DNA of 64,000 nucleotides from Bagarius yarrelli (lineage: Eukaryota > Chordata > Actinopteri > Siluriformes > Sisoridae), in contig VCAZ01000092.1 of NCBI GenBank assembly GCA_005784505.1, positions 1,687,918-1,751,917 of the forward strand, in the 5' to 3' direction. Made by a program: the position numbers and the translations under genes. Each line of letters opens with the position of its first letter. Within the stretch, counting starts at the first letter, position 1. Shown here in pieces: positions 1 through 11,449 of the stretch. The notes beneath the pieces are model-generated. The model was not told the origin of the DNA. It was given only the letters and a program-made list of their open reading frames with translations, and made no database searches.

Positions 1-634
1 AGAGCTCACAAAATGGCTAGCCTTAGTCCCGCAAATATTATGTCTTCCAGCAAGGCTACCAAAATGTATTTCGGGCAGAGTGGAGATTGTCCATTCTCTG
101 ACAAATATAGTTAAGTAATTATTTATCTAATTTTAAGGATCAGACGGTTTAAAACACGTGCTCGGGTTTTACTTTCACTTTCAATTCAGGAGCGCACAGC
201 CTGTAGACAAGCAGCAGCAGACTATGTATACTATAGAGTGCAGACCTTCTGCTAAAGATCTGGCTATGGAGACTAATGCTGTGTTTGCACCAAACACATG
301 AACACAGTTACTTGTACAATGTTTTTCACATCGCTCGTGCAAATTATCATACATTTCCTGGTGCCCTTAAATAGCGACAATAATTTTCTGATAAAACATG
401 ACATGCCAACAAGCCTTTTCCTGTTTGGCTAATCATGTGAATTTTAATTAAGCTTTTTTCAACTTGCAAGAAAGACAAGATTGTTCGTGGCAAACCCTTA
501 TGCGCATTTTGTGACACCTGATGCTCATTTTGCGAATAATAAAATAGCATAGGTATCACGGACACCTTCGAGCAGGACCTCCCTTCCTTATATTATCCAA
601 GTCACCATGACAGACTCAAGCAAAAGCCCTCATC

Positions 635-770
635 TAAAGTGACTTACGTTTATCTCGGTTAAGGGCCTTACTCAGGGGCCCAGCAGTGGCAGCTTGGTGG
701 TGCTGGGATTTAAACCCATGATCTTCAGCAGATGATCACCAGTCCAACACCTTAACCACTTACTATTTTC
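635..770 (-). mobile_element. tRNA-derived SINE fragment (short fish family C)
   Basis: The plus strand reads from tail to head: a 'tcaggggcccagcagtggc' core, then 'gtccaacaccttaaccact', which is the reverse complement of a tRNA A-box region (agtggttaaggtgttggac). The same arrangement recurs at least a dozen times in the window. Confidence 0.65.
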
Positions 771-1223
771 TTTCAACGAGGCACAGTGAGAAAAAGCCAA
801 CCTGTTTCAAAGGTTCACACAGACACACACACACACACAGGATCTCGCATGTTAATTAAACCAGTGCTCTGTAATTAGAGCGAGACTGTGCGAAATCGGC
901 GGCAGATCGAATCCGTGTGTGAGGAGCACCGACGTCTCCCAGCTCCTGTACAGTCAAATAATAACCACGCACATCCAACGGCAACGAGCTCCATCTACCA
1001 ACCAAGGCAAATACACACTGTTAACTTTTAACACACACACACACACACACACACAAACAAGCGGGGCATTAAGCTGTTAAATGAACCGGCTTGCGGCGTC
1101 TCTAGCGGAGGATGTGTGTGAGATTAGGCGGAAGCTTCTGGTATTAACCGCTGCTGATGATTAGGAGCGGATCATCCTGGATTTCCATCACACATGCACT
1201 CCCGCAATGTCAGACGAACGCTA

Positions 1224-1264
<41 letters not shown>

Positions 1265-1933
1265 AAAGATGGAGGAAAGGAGGAGCAAATCGAAGGCAGC
1301 AGGCAGAGGTGAGAATGATTTAAACAGGTTGATCATGTGAAGGATCAGATACTGTATCTCTTTGTATCATCAGCCTTACACTGGCAACATCACACACACA
1401 CACACACACACACACGCGCGCTGTTATAATGTGGTGGGGGAAGCAGGGAGGAATGAAAGACAGGGAGCAGGAAATGAGTGCGAGTCAGAGAAATGCAACA
1501 GCTGCTCCACATCACATCTGCACAGAGTCATCAGATACTCCCAGAGAGAACAGGAACGTGTGTGTGTGTGTGTGTGTGTAAAAAACAGATCGAGGAAATG
1601 GAGCTGTGAATATGAAGGAAAGAAACACAGAGAGGATTAAAAGGCAAAGTAGTGCATGCTAGTTTGAATAATCCTGCTCTTTCTGGCTCTAAAAAAGACA
1701 CACAATGCACGCGTGCGCGCACACACACACATTCAAATCAGTCACGTGCTGGGAAAAACCTTTGCTATTGCTGGAGGTGCTATAAGAAAAAGCCACACCC
1801 ACCCATATCTCTTTCTCACACACACACAAGGTGAGAGGTCAGTGGAGTAAAGGGGTACACCAAGTTTCCATGGTAATAGAAGGTTACCCCTGATGCACCC
1901 CTCTGAGCTAGCGTCTCTGCTCCCCCGGAGAGG

Positions 1934-1943
<10 letters not shown>

Positions 1944-2003
<60 letters not shown>
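1944..2003. repeat. (CA)n microsatellite, about 30 units
   Basis: An uninterrupted CA run of about 60 bp follows a short (CG)n run. Such CG-to-CA transitions can form Z-DNA in vitro. It is likely polymorphic. Confidence 0.95.
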
Positions 2004-2004
<1 letters not shown>

Positions 2005-2239
2005 AGCCAAACCTAACATTTACTTCGACACAAACCACCCATTGTCCTGCACCAGTGCTGGTCTTCCTGCTAACCTATCCATCACACACACGCGCGCGCA
2101 CCACGCGCGACACGCACGCATGCACACACAACACATTTTTGTAACCTTCTTCAGCTATTGTATTTCCCTCTTTTCCCCAGTTCTGTCTGTTTCTCATCGG
2201 TTCTTATCTCTCCTGTTGAGTCTGTGTCTTGCTCCACTT

Positions 2240-2541
2240 TATCTCTCTCTTTCTCTCCACCTATTCATTAATGTCTTTCTTTCTTTCTCTCTCTTGCTCT
2301 CTCTCTCTCTCTCTCACTTTCTTGCTTTTTCTATCGATCTAGCCATCTAGCGATCACTCTATCTATCTATTGCTCTCTCTCTCTCTCTCTATCTTTTGCT
2401 CTTTCTCCTCTCTCTCTCTCTATCTATTGCTCTTTCTCTCTCTCTCTCTTATCTATTGCTCGTTTCTCTCTCTCTTTCTCTCTTTCTCTCTCTCTATCTC
2501 TCTCTCTCTCTATCTATGCTCCCTTCTCTCTCGCTCTATTG

Positions 2542-2572
<31 letters not shown>

Positions 2573-2684
2573 CTCTTCTCTCTCTCTCTCTCTATTGCTC
2601 TCTCTCTCTCTCTCTCTATTTGCTCTCCTCTATCTATTGCTCTTTCTCTCTCTCTCTCTATCTATCTCTCTTCTCTCTCTCTCT

Positions 2685-2715
<31 letters not shown>

Positions 2716-2812
2716 TGCCTCTCTCTCTCTCTCTCTCTCTATCTATTGCTCTCTCTATCTATGCCCTCTCTCTCTATCTATTGCTCTCTCTCTCTCTCTC
2801 TGCTCATCTTTG

Positions 2813-2860
<48 letters not shown>

Positions 2861-3745
2861 CTATTGCTCTCTCTCTCTCTCTTATTGCTCTCTCTCGCTC
2901 TCTCTCTATTCTCTCGCTCTCTCTATTCTTCTATTGCTCTCTCTCTCTACTATTGCTCTCTCTCTCTCTATCTATTGCTCTCTCTCTTCTATCTATTTCT
3001 CTCTATCTCTCTCTCTATCTCTCTATCCTATCTATCTGCTCTCTCTCTCTCTATTGCTCTCTCCTCTCTCTATCTAATTGCTCTCTCTCTCCTCTCTCTC
3101 CTTCTATTGTCTCTCTCTCTCTCTCGTCCTCTGCACTATTTGCTCTCTCTCCTCTCTCTCTCTCCTCTCTCTTATTTGCTCTCTCTCTCCTCTCTCTCTC
3201 TCTTCTATGCTCTATTGCTCTCTCTCTCTCTATTGCTCTCTCCTCTCTCTCTCCTTTATTGCTCTCCTCTCTCCTCCCTCTCTATCTCTATCTATTGCTC
3301 TCTCTCTCATCTCTCTCTATCTATCTATCTATCCCCCTATTGCTCTATCTCTCTCTCTCTATTGCTCTCTCTCTCTCTCTCTACTCTCCTCTCTCTCTCT
3401 CTATTGCTCTCTCTCTCTGCTCTCTCTCCCTCTCTATCTATCTTTGCTCTCTCTCTCTATCTTCTATATATGCTGCTCTCTCTCCTATCTATCTATTGCT
3501 CTCTTTCTTGCTCTCTCTATCGCTCTCTATCGCTCTCTCCATCTATTGCTCTCTATCCATCTATTGCTCTCTATCCATCTATTGCTCTCTATCAATCTAT
3601 CTCTCTCATCCATCTATTATCTATCTCTATCCATCTATTGCTCTCTCTCTCTCTATTCTCTCGCTCTCTCTCTCTCTCTCGTCTCCCCCATTCATCAAAG
3701 CTCTCTCGCTCTCTTCTCTTTTTTCTCTCTATCTTTCTCTCTCTC
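2240..3745. repeat. 1.5 kb polypyrimidine (CT)n/CTAT-TGCT satellite-like block
   Basis: About 1.5 kb of nearly pure C/T on the plus strand, built from (CT)n runs interrupted about every 15-40 bases by 'tctattgctctc' or 'tctatcta'. The recurring interruption suggests a tandem unit that grew by slippage and unequal exchange rather than a simple dinucleotide tract. It generates long Leu/Ser/Tyr open frames in all three plus frames (for example 2396-3757), which are artefacts. Long homopyrimidine tracts of this kind can form triplex (H-DNA) structures. Confidence 0.95.
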
Positions 3746-3839
3746 AGCAGGAGGTGACTGGCACCTAATTGAGAATCTGTGTTTCCTATCAGCTTCTCCA
3801 GCCAAGAAAGATTGATAAGACACACAAACTTTCACGAAA

Positions 3840-4146
3840 GAATGCATGCTGCACACATAAACCACACACATACACCTTAATGACTCAGAGACTACACACA
3901 CACACATCTACACACACACACCACACACACCCGCACTCACAGACACATAAACCGCATTACCCACAAACTACTCAAACAAAAAGAGACACAGTCAGTGACT
4001 CACACACACAGAGACACAGAGACACACACAGAGACACAGAGACACACACAGACACACACAGACACACACAGACACACACAGACACACACAGACACACACA
4101 GACACACACAGACACACACAGACACACACACACACAGACACACACG
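3840..4146. repeat. CA-rich minisatellite with 10-bp unit GACACACACA
   Basis: From about 4014 to 4140 a decamer 'gacacacaca' repeats in tandem about ten times, after more irregular 'gagacaca' units. Upstream sequence from 3840 is irregular CA. Reading frames here are His/Thr/Asp or Cys/Val repeats with no coding signature. Confidence 0.9.
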
Positions 4147-4949
4147 TAAGATAAAGGGACTTTTGAACTCAGAGGATGAAAGGATTTCAGCAGTAAAACA
4201 GATACAGATATTGACAGTGTTGATGTAGCGAGATGATCCATGCTGCTGCGAGATTAGCTGCCGTCTCAGATGCCCCGCCCCTTCACTGTCTGGCATTTTT
4301 CCTACACTTAGCAGACCGCCATCTCTTATCCTAACAGCACCAACGTTTAACCACACTTCCAATACCACCCAGATAAAGAGCTAATGTACAGTATCCTGTT
4401 AGTCAGCAACACACTTCCTGTCAGATTGCCCCGGGTCGTCAGCAGGAAAGTACCCAACTCTCCTATTCATGAGCTGGAGGCTGGATCGGTTGACCTCGAT
4501 CTAGTCCTTTTAGCTTTTGACTCGTGTGTGTGTGTGTGTGTTTTCTTAAACTAAATATATCTTATTCTCAGGACTTTGACTGCATTAAATTTCACTTTAA
4601 AAAGTCACTTTAAAATTCGACAAACTTTCAAGCAGGACATCTACATTGCGCTGCTTAGCTTCTTCCTCTAACATTGAAATGCTGATGTTGGTCCTTAGCC
4701 AGCCGTTGTAGCGAGAACGTCTCTATTAACAAGTCTCCTTTCCAGTCTTTCTTTTTCTCGCTGAAAACTGCTTGCATCACCTCGTATTTTTCCACCACGG
4801 CCTCACTCTTACACCTCCCAATGTACCCATCCATCCATCTATCTATCTATCCATCCATCCATCCATCTATCCTAGTCCTCCAGTGTGTCTAAATAAATAA
4901 ACTGGGAACGAGTGGAGGATGGGGACAGCGAAAAATAGGACAGTACAAC

Positions 4950-5460
4950 CTGGGACTTACACCGGTCTCTCCCCAACAGAGAGGAAGAGTGGGGGGGATA
5001 GAGTCAGAGAGAGGGAGAGGGAGAAGAGGGCAAAAAAAATACGATGGAGAAAGGAAAAGAATGAAAGAGACAGAAAGCGAGAGAGAGAAAGAAAAAGAAT
5101 AAGGAACAGACAGGGTGAAGAAAGGAAAGAAGAGAAAAGAGTGAGGGAAAAGAAGGAGATATATAGGAAGACTATTAGAGAGAACAGAAAATACAGCGGG
5201 AGTTAGAATAGAAAATGAGACAGAAAGGGATGAGAAAGGAAAAAAGAGGGAGAGAGAATAAAAGGAAAAAGAGGGAGAGAGAAAGAGAGGAAAAAGAGGG
5301 AGAGAAAAAGAGAGGAAAAAGAGGGAGAGAAAAAGAGAGACAGAGACGGAAAGAAAAAAGAGGTAGACAGAGATGAGGTTGAAAGGGGAAAATGAGTCGT
5401 CTCATTCTTTCTACAAATAAAGGACAGATAAGAGAAAGGGGGAGAGACGGAGAGAAAGAA
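4950..5460. repeat. Purine-rich (GA)n-like tract
   Basis: About 500 bp of almost pure A/G on the plus strand, with recurring 'gagagaaaaagagaggaaaa' units between 5230 and 5345. It is the strand-opposite equivalent of the CT block at 2.2-3.7 kb. The frames across it (Arg/Glu/Lys) are low-complexity artefacts. Confidence 0.85.
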
Positions 5461-5917
5461 AAGCAGCCTAATAATGATTTACAGCAGCGTTTTGAGCTGG
5501 AGATAAAAAAGCTGCCATACAGCTCAGTTCCACTCCCCTCATTAACCCTGATCGTTCTCTTGCCCTGCTTTCCTCACGTCTGCTCTCAGAGAAGCATGCA
5601 GGTCTCAAGACCTGCAATAACCCGAATTCCTACTCACACACCATCACTCACACACACACAAACACTTCAACTTAATCCAGTACCATCTGGTCTGAAACCC
5701 ACAACACCACCGCTGCCGCCGCCGCAATGACACCAGTGAAGAGAGGGCAAGAGCGGGCGGACTGAGACAGAACCCGGTTGAGTTTAAGAAAAAAACTGCC
5801 CCTGAAAGAGGGACAGCGTGTGCCAGCAGCTGGTGTGACCGCAACACTGTGGAGAGATTCAGACCTTCTGCCTCAGAGTAAAACATGAACTTACAATGTG
5901 CCAGGGTCACCCTTGTG

Positions 5918-6145
5918 GGATGAGAAGGGACAAGATGTATCTCACTCATGGAGAGTTTAGGGCTGCGGGATGAGGAGGGACGAGATGTTTAGGGCTGCGG
6001 GAGGGAGGACGAGATGTTTCACTCTGGAGAGTTTAGGGCTGCGGGATGAGGAGGAACGAGATGTATCTCACTCATGGAGAGTTTAGGGCTGCGGGATGAG
6101 GAGGGACGAGATGTATCTCACTCATGGAGTGTTTACGGCTGCGTC
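5918..6145 (+). repeat. 50-bp minisatellite, about 4-5 copies
   Basis: A unit of about 50 bp containing 'gagtttagggctgcgggatg', 'gaggagggacgagatg' and 'tatctcactcatg' repeats head to tail. One copy carries an internal deletion ('gatgtttagggctgcggg' near 5975) and the last copy has decayed to 'gtttacggctgcg'. No coding frame is maintained. Confidence 0.85.
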
Positions 6146-6484
6146 AAAATGGAATGGTCAGGATGGATGAGGGGAATCAGGAAGAATCACAAATCAGTAG
6201 GGGGCAAAGAGAGATAAAGGTTGACAGAGAGACAGAGAGAGAGATAGGCAAGAGATAAATACAGACAGGGAAAAAAGAGGCAGAGGGAGAAAGAGAATGA
6301 GAGAGAGAGAGAGAGAGATAGAGAGAGAGAGAAGACACAAAGTATGTTTATTCATCCCTGCCTCCAGTGACGGAAGCCACAAGTGCTACCCACTCATTTA
6401 TTCGAAATGTCAACCTCTCGAAGAATGACAGAGAGGGAGAGAAAAGCCCACACAGGTAAATGATACAACACAGAAGCTTTTCTT

Positions 6485-6634
6485 TCAGTTACATACACAC
6501 ACATATACACACACCACACACACATACACACATACACATATACACACACACATACACACACATGCACATATATACACACACATGCATGCACTATATACAC
6601 ACATGCACATAACACACATGCACACACACACACA

Positions 6635-6665
<31 letters not shown>

Positions 6666-6670
6666 CAGTG
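6485..6670. repeat. CA/ACAT compound microsatellite
   Basis: Mixed 'cacaca', 'catatacacaca' and 'catgcacaca' runs. A GGGGGGG-CCCCCCC block follows at about 6739-6758, which may be a hairpin or an assembly-prone spot. Confidence 0.85.
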
Positions 6671-6854
6671 TGCGACTGACGGAAGCATGGCAAAGACAAT
6701 GAGCACTCTGTTTCTGCATGGTCACTGTACCTGTTTTACGGGGGGGGGGCCCCCCCCACAATCCAACACACACACACAATTTTTAAAAGCCACATTCAGA
6801 TTTGTTCTAAATCTTAAACACGCACTGGTGATAAAATTCATAACTTCGTCTGGT

Positions 6855-6928
6855 GTCTCTCTCTCGCTCTCTCTCTTTCCATTTCTTGTTCTCTCTCGCA
6901 CTATTTTCTCTCTCTCTCTCTCTCTCTC

Positions 6929-6960
<32 letters not shown>

Positions 6961-7695
6961 GTTCCCTATTTTCTCATTCTCTATTTCTTTCCATTTCTCT
7001 CACGAGCTCTCTCCATTTGTCCATTTCTCCCTCTCGTCGCACGGCTCGCCATTTCTCTCACTCTCTCGCACGCACTCCATTTCTCTCTCACTCTCTTGCA
7101 TGCTCTCCATTTCTTTTTCACTCCTCGCACGCTCTCCAGTTGTCTCTTACTCTCTCGCCATCTCCCCATTTCTCTCGCACTCCCCCATTTCTCTCGCACT
7201 CTCCCCCTCTCCCCCCATTTCTCTCGCACTCTCCAAGTTCTCTTCCTCTCCCCATCTCCCCATTTCTCTCCGCACTCTCCCTTTCTCTCGCACTCTCCCC
7301 ATTTCTCTCGCACACTCTCTCGCATGCGCTCCATTCTTTCTCACGCTTTCCATTTCTCTCTCACTCTCTCGCATGCTCTCCATTCTTTTCTTTCTCCTGC
7401 TCTCCATTTCTCTCTCACACGCTCTCCATTTCTCTCTCACACTCTCCCGTATGATCTCTACTTCTCTCTCTGGGGCTCGCACGCTCCATTTCTCTCTCTC
7501 CCGCTCTCTCTTTCTTTCCCTCTCTGTTCTCTCTTTCTTTCCCTCTTTTTTTTCTCTCGCTCTCTCTGCTCTCTTTTTCTCTCGCTCTCTCTGCTCTCTT
7601 TTTCTCTCGCTCTCGCTGCTCTCTTTTTCTCTCGCTCTCTCTGCTCTCCTTTTCTCTCTTGCACGCTCTATTTCCCTCTCTCTCCAGCTCTTTTT
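6855..7695. repeat. Polypyrimidine minisatellite with CTCGCA-CTCTCCATTT units
   Basis: About 840 bp of pyrimidine-rich sequence in which 'ctctcgcac', 'gctctccatttctctc' and 'tttttctctcgctctctctg' recur as loose tandem units. The last type forms a regular array of about 28 bp between 7550 and 7650. Long Ser/Leu/His frames (and Arg/Glu on the minus strand) are by-products. Confidence 0.85.
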
Positions 7696-7719
7696 TACAG
7701 CCTTGCCGGTACACAATGA

Positions 7720-10700
7720 GGCTCTCATAAACCGGCTAAGTTTTTTTTACGCTCTCACGTTTTATCCCCCTCCTGGGGCGGAAGGTCAGACACACCGAGC
7801 GATTGTTACTGTGTCTGTGTGACTTAACTTTCAACACTTTGTAGTTTAAAAAAGGCACACAATTAGAGAACGGAAGACTTGAAAGTCTAGTGGGTGGGGG
7901 AGTTTGGGGGAGCTGGAGTCTGGGGTAATTTACAAAAAAATTGCAGTAGAAAAAAAAAAAAAGGGACACAAAATGGTCTCGTTTTGAAGGAGATGGAGAG
8001 AGGAGATGAGTGAGTGAGAGAGAGGTAAAGAGGACGCCAGAAAAAAACTGCTCTGAGGAAGAAGGAAAAAAAGGAAGCTAAATAGACAGACAGATCTATT
8101 ACATGGTCTGGGGCAGAGAGAGTGGTAGAGTGGAGGAACAGCGGGATGAAAGGGAAAGAGAGGCAGCACGTGGAGAGAAATGGATAGATTGCGCTTGTCC
8201 ATTAACTGGCTGACAGGAATAAATCAGACCAGACAAAACCGCGAGAGGAAGCGGACAGCGAGGACAAGCCGAACTACTACTAAATTACCTCAGCGAAGTG
8301 AATAGAACCGGCTTTAGCGCGCAGTTCACACCTAACTCCCCTCCAAAGCACAGCTAGCATCGGTTTCCTAAACATTCATTTACAAACTCATTTCTTGCTT
8401 TTTAATAGCAGTGACTTAACGCTGGCTCAGTGTGTGGAAGTATCTTAAAGGTCGTTGCTGTTTTTCTCTGATAACGCACTGTGCTAGGCATGCTAATGGC
8501 ATTAGCGCCGTCTGTAGGAGCATGCTAACTATATGCTGAGCCCCAGGAGTCAGCGTCTGGCTCGAGGACAGTGCAAGGACAGCGTTGTGAGGAGAAATAT
8601 TAGTTGTCGTGGAGGCGGATAAGGAACGAAGGAAAGAGAGAAGCTGTTTATTCAGGGTAGATGCCGGCCTGACAGGGCTCAAGTAAGCCATGTTTACTCG
8701 CAAGGGCATGGCTGGCGTCGCCGATCGAAACCGGATCAATAGTGCAAAGCTGGGCTGTCTCGCAGACACTGAATGGACACATTAAAGGACAGTAAAGGGG
8801 TGGAGGGAGAAAAGAAAAAGAATGGGGCGGGGGGTGGGGGGGGTTAATCCTCAGAAGGTGCAACACTGTAGATCTGACGACACATTCCCCTTACAGATTA
8901 GCGGAGAATGGAGGCAAGTCAAGGTTACTACGGGAATCATCATCTCTATTCGCTAAGGTCGTCAAAGGTCAGGTAGAGTTCCAGGAAGTCAGAGCTTCCA
9001 TTTTTCTAACGTGCAACATATAAAACAACAGCTTAACTCTCTCACAGTTGAACACGTTCTTAAACTGGGGGCGGGGATCAGACGTGCGCACACGTGTGCC
9101 TGCGTCCAGAATGAGGTGTGACGGAAGTAATTGGTGTTCAACATTAAATGCCTCGTAATGATGAAACCGCAATGTGGAATCTATTACGGGCTTGCAAAAA
9201 TAAAAACAAATTTTTAAAACTTGCGGAACCCAAGAGACTCGCTAAACACACAAGCTCCAGTGTTTCCCCCGGCTTTCTTTCCACCGCAATAAAACAAGAA
9301 CTTTAGTTCTCCCCTGCTGTTTGTGCACTTCCTAATTCCTCACTTTATTAAAACCTGTGGTCTATTAAAGAGTTGACAAGATTGTTTTTTTTTTTAACCA
9401 GAACATTGTCTGGTTGACCTGGCAACCTCAAGCACGGTGTCATCGATCTGACTAACGTACAAAATTTAGCAAGGCCTTTCATCTGCAGATGTATGGCTGT
9501 GCAACGGAGAGGACATTTCCTGGTGTGCTGGATGTCTTATCTTGTGAGGCTTCGAAATAGAGGAAGGATTTTATTTGAACTTTCAATCATTAGAATCATC
9601 TAGGGGACAAAATGTCTCTGATAGAAAAATACACTACACAAACAATCTCTATTTTGTATACCGGAACTCGTTGAAGTTGCCATTTGCAGAAAATATCACC
9701 CATTTCGGGTCCGACTATGGTGAACACGTACACTTCTATGACTAAAAGTACTGGAAAACCAAAACATAACGTCCAAATGGGTTTTTTTGAACATCCTATT
9801 TCAGATTTAGTCTCACTCTCACTCCTCACTGAGTCAGGGTTCTGTACAGGATACTCTAGTTCCTTCGCTCCAACCAAAACACGACATGTCTTCATGGAGC
9901 TCAGGGGCTTTGTGCTGGGGGACATTGTCATGCTGAAACAGTAATTGGATATTTTACAATGAAGTACTAATATTCATGCTAGACTAAGACATTCTAGACA
10001 ACTGTGTGCTTGGGGGAGGACACAGTAATGCGGTGTGGTGGTAGGGTGTTTACAGACTTTCGGTCCAATCACATACAAATCCCACGAAATAAAAATATAC
10101 TGATATATCTGCGACTTTGGGTGACAAGATAAGCAGTTGTAAAAATAACATGCATTATTATTATATAACTGCATTTAGCATTTGTTAGCTAAGTCATATG
10201 CATTAGTTCGTTTTATTTTTTTCCCCCCTCCATCCCAGGTACACGGTAAGGTGAAGTTCGGCATGGTCGTGTGTTTCCACTTATCTGATTTAATTAGTCA
10301 CTTTCTATATTTAACACGTAAACTCGTAAAAGCAGAAGCAGCACAGACAGCGGAGTGTACAGAAAGTCTAGTGCACCTGGAGTCCTCACTTCACTCCTCT
10401 CTGACACGCTCTGCTGGGCTGCCCAGCATCACAAGAGAAATGATTAAATTATAAGGGGGATTTAAATGGCCGTGTCGACTTGATGAAGCTCTGAAGCTGT
10501 AAAAGCGTCCTGATAGGCAACATCTGCCTGACGATGAGTGGAGGAGAAAACACTGAAGAGAGTAGGATAGTGAATTCCACACTGAAAGGTTATAGGAAGA
10601 ATGACAAGAAAGATGCGCACAACATTTAGGATTTTATACAGCAAATTATTGATGACGAAGATGTAGGTGAGCACCTGCCACTTGGCACAGCTCTTCGGAT

Positions 10701-10865
10701 AACAGCTACTGGATGTAAGTTAAGAGCGCAGGTTTTTCAGAATTACCAACGTTGTGCAGTTATGTTGAACATCAGTAAGCTAATGTTTCCAAAACACAAC
10801 CACTGATCATCTTTTTTTCCCCAACAACTAATCATTAAATCAACAAACTTCCCAACATCCAATCA
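7720..10865. other. Mostly unique non-coding sequence
   Basis: No exon with homology or credible splice sites was found on either strand. A purine-rich patch lies at about 7985-8190, and one interspersed repeat lies at 9.63-9.95 kb (listed separately). The longest frame (8416-8769, minus) shows no recognisable domain. Confidence 0.5.
9630..9950 (-). mobile_element. Unclassified fish interspersed repeat (family F)
   Basis: The reverse complement contains 'gacaatgtcccc', 'gctccatgaagacatgtcg' and 'cctgtacagaaccctgactc'. The same blocks recur on the plus strand at 30.58-30.84 kb, at 16.92-17.33 kb (3' part) and at 21.48-21.91 kb. The fullest copy, at 16.9 kb, begins 'tatggccaaaagtttggata'. No transposase is visible, so it is probably a non-autonomous DNA element. 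Confidence 0.6.
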
Positions 10866-10869
10866 CGTT

Positions 10870-11130
10870 TATCTAGTGTTTCTAATGACCAAACCCTTTT
10901 AACCAGTGTTCCTGACAACCAATGGCTTTTAACCAGTGTTCCTGACAACCAATGGCTTTTAACCAGTGTTCCTGACAACCAATGGCTTTTAACCAGTGTT
11001 CCTGACAACCAATCCCTTTTAACAGTGTTCCTGACAACCAATGGCTTTTAACCAGTGTTCCTGACAACCAATCCCTTTTAACCAGTGTTCCTGACAACCA
11101 ATCCCTTTTAACCAGTGTTCCTGATCAGCA
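10870..11130. repeat. 30-bp minisatellite, about 8 copies
   Basis: Unit length is 30 bp, containing 'cagtgttcctgacaaccaat' followed by 'ggcttttaac' or 'cccttttaac'. Unit starts fall near 10903, 10933, 10963, 10993, 11023 (one base shorter), 11053, 11083 and 11113, with a more diverged copy before the first. Degenerate relatives ('ccaatcactgatcaacaa') continue to about 11440. Each unit carries a CCAAT pentamer. The minus strand reads as 10-residue protein repeats by coincidence. Confidence 0.9.
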
Positions 11131-11449
11131 TATCCCCTAACAATAAATAACTATTCACCAGTTTTCCAAACTGCTAATCATTAAACACTGTTCCAGACAA
11201 TGAATCATTGGTTACCAAACATCTGTACAACCAATTACTTATCAATAAAGTTCCCCAAGAACAAATCACTAATTATTATTCATCAACTATTCACTGTTCA
11301 ACAAACTTCGCTACAGCCAATCACTGATCAACACATTTCCCCCCCAACAACTAACTGATCTCCACTGTTCCAGACAATAATCACTGTCACTATGGCCTTA
11401 AACGTTCTTCTACCAACCATCACTGCAGCATTCTCAACCACACATTTTC

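Larger units (their letters stand above)
1..2239. other. Gene-free sequence with CA microsatellites
   Basis: No coding exon could be supported here. A decayed tRNA-derived SINE lies at about 635-770 on the minus strand. CA tracts occur at about 820-840, 1030-1055, 1226-1256, 1390-1414 and 1944-2003, the last preceded by a short CG run. The open frames in this stretch are made of alternating His-Thr or Cys-Val and come from the CA/GT repeats. The segment probably lies inside a very long first intron of the minus-strand gene that starts near 15.0 kb, but that is inference. Confidence 0.6.

Noticed and set aside
1362..2144. His-Thr and Cys-Val repeat frames
   Set aside because: Products of CA/GT microsatellites.
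2370..3815. Long Leu/Ser/Tyr open frames of 235-453 codons
   Set aside because: They lie in a CT-repeat array, exist in all three plus frames, and have no domain or codon signature.
6739..6758. G7-C7 palindrome as a regulatory hairpin
   Set aside because: Too simple and set in low-complexity DNA; may be an assembly artefact.
6582..7822. Long frames of about 290 codons rich in Ser/Leu/His
   Set aside because: Same cause: CA and pyrimidine minisatellites without stops.
8416..8769. 117-codon minus-strand frame
   Set aside because: No domain, no splice context, and an ordinary chance length.
10835..11097. Minus-strand frame with a regular 10-residue repeat
   Set aside because: Explained by a 30-bp minisatellite whose unit length is a multiple of three.
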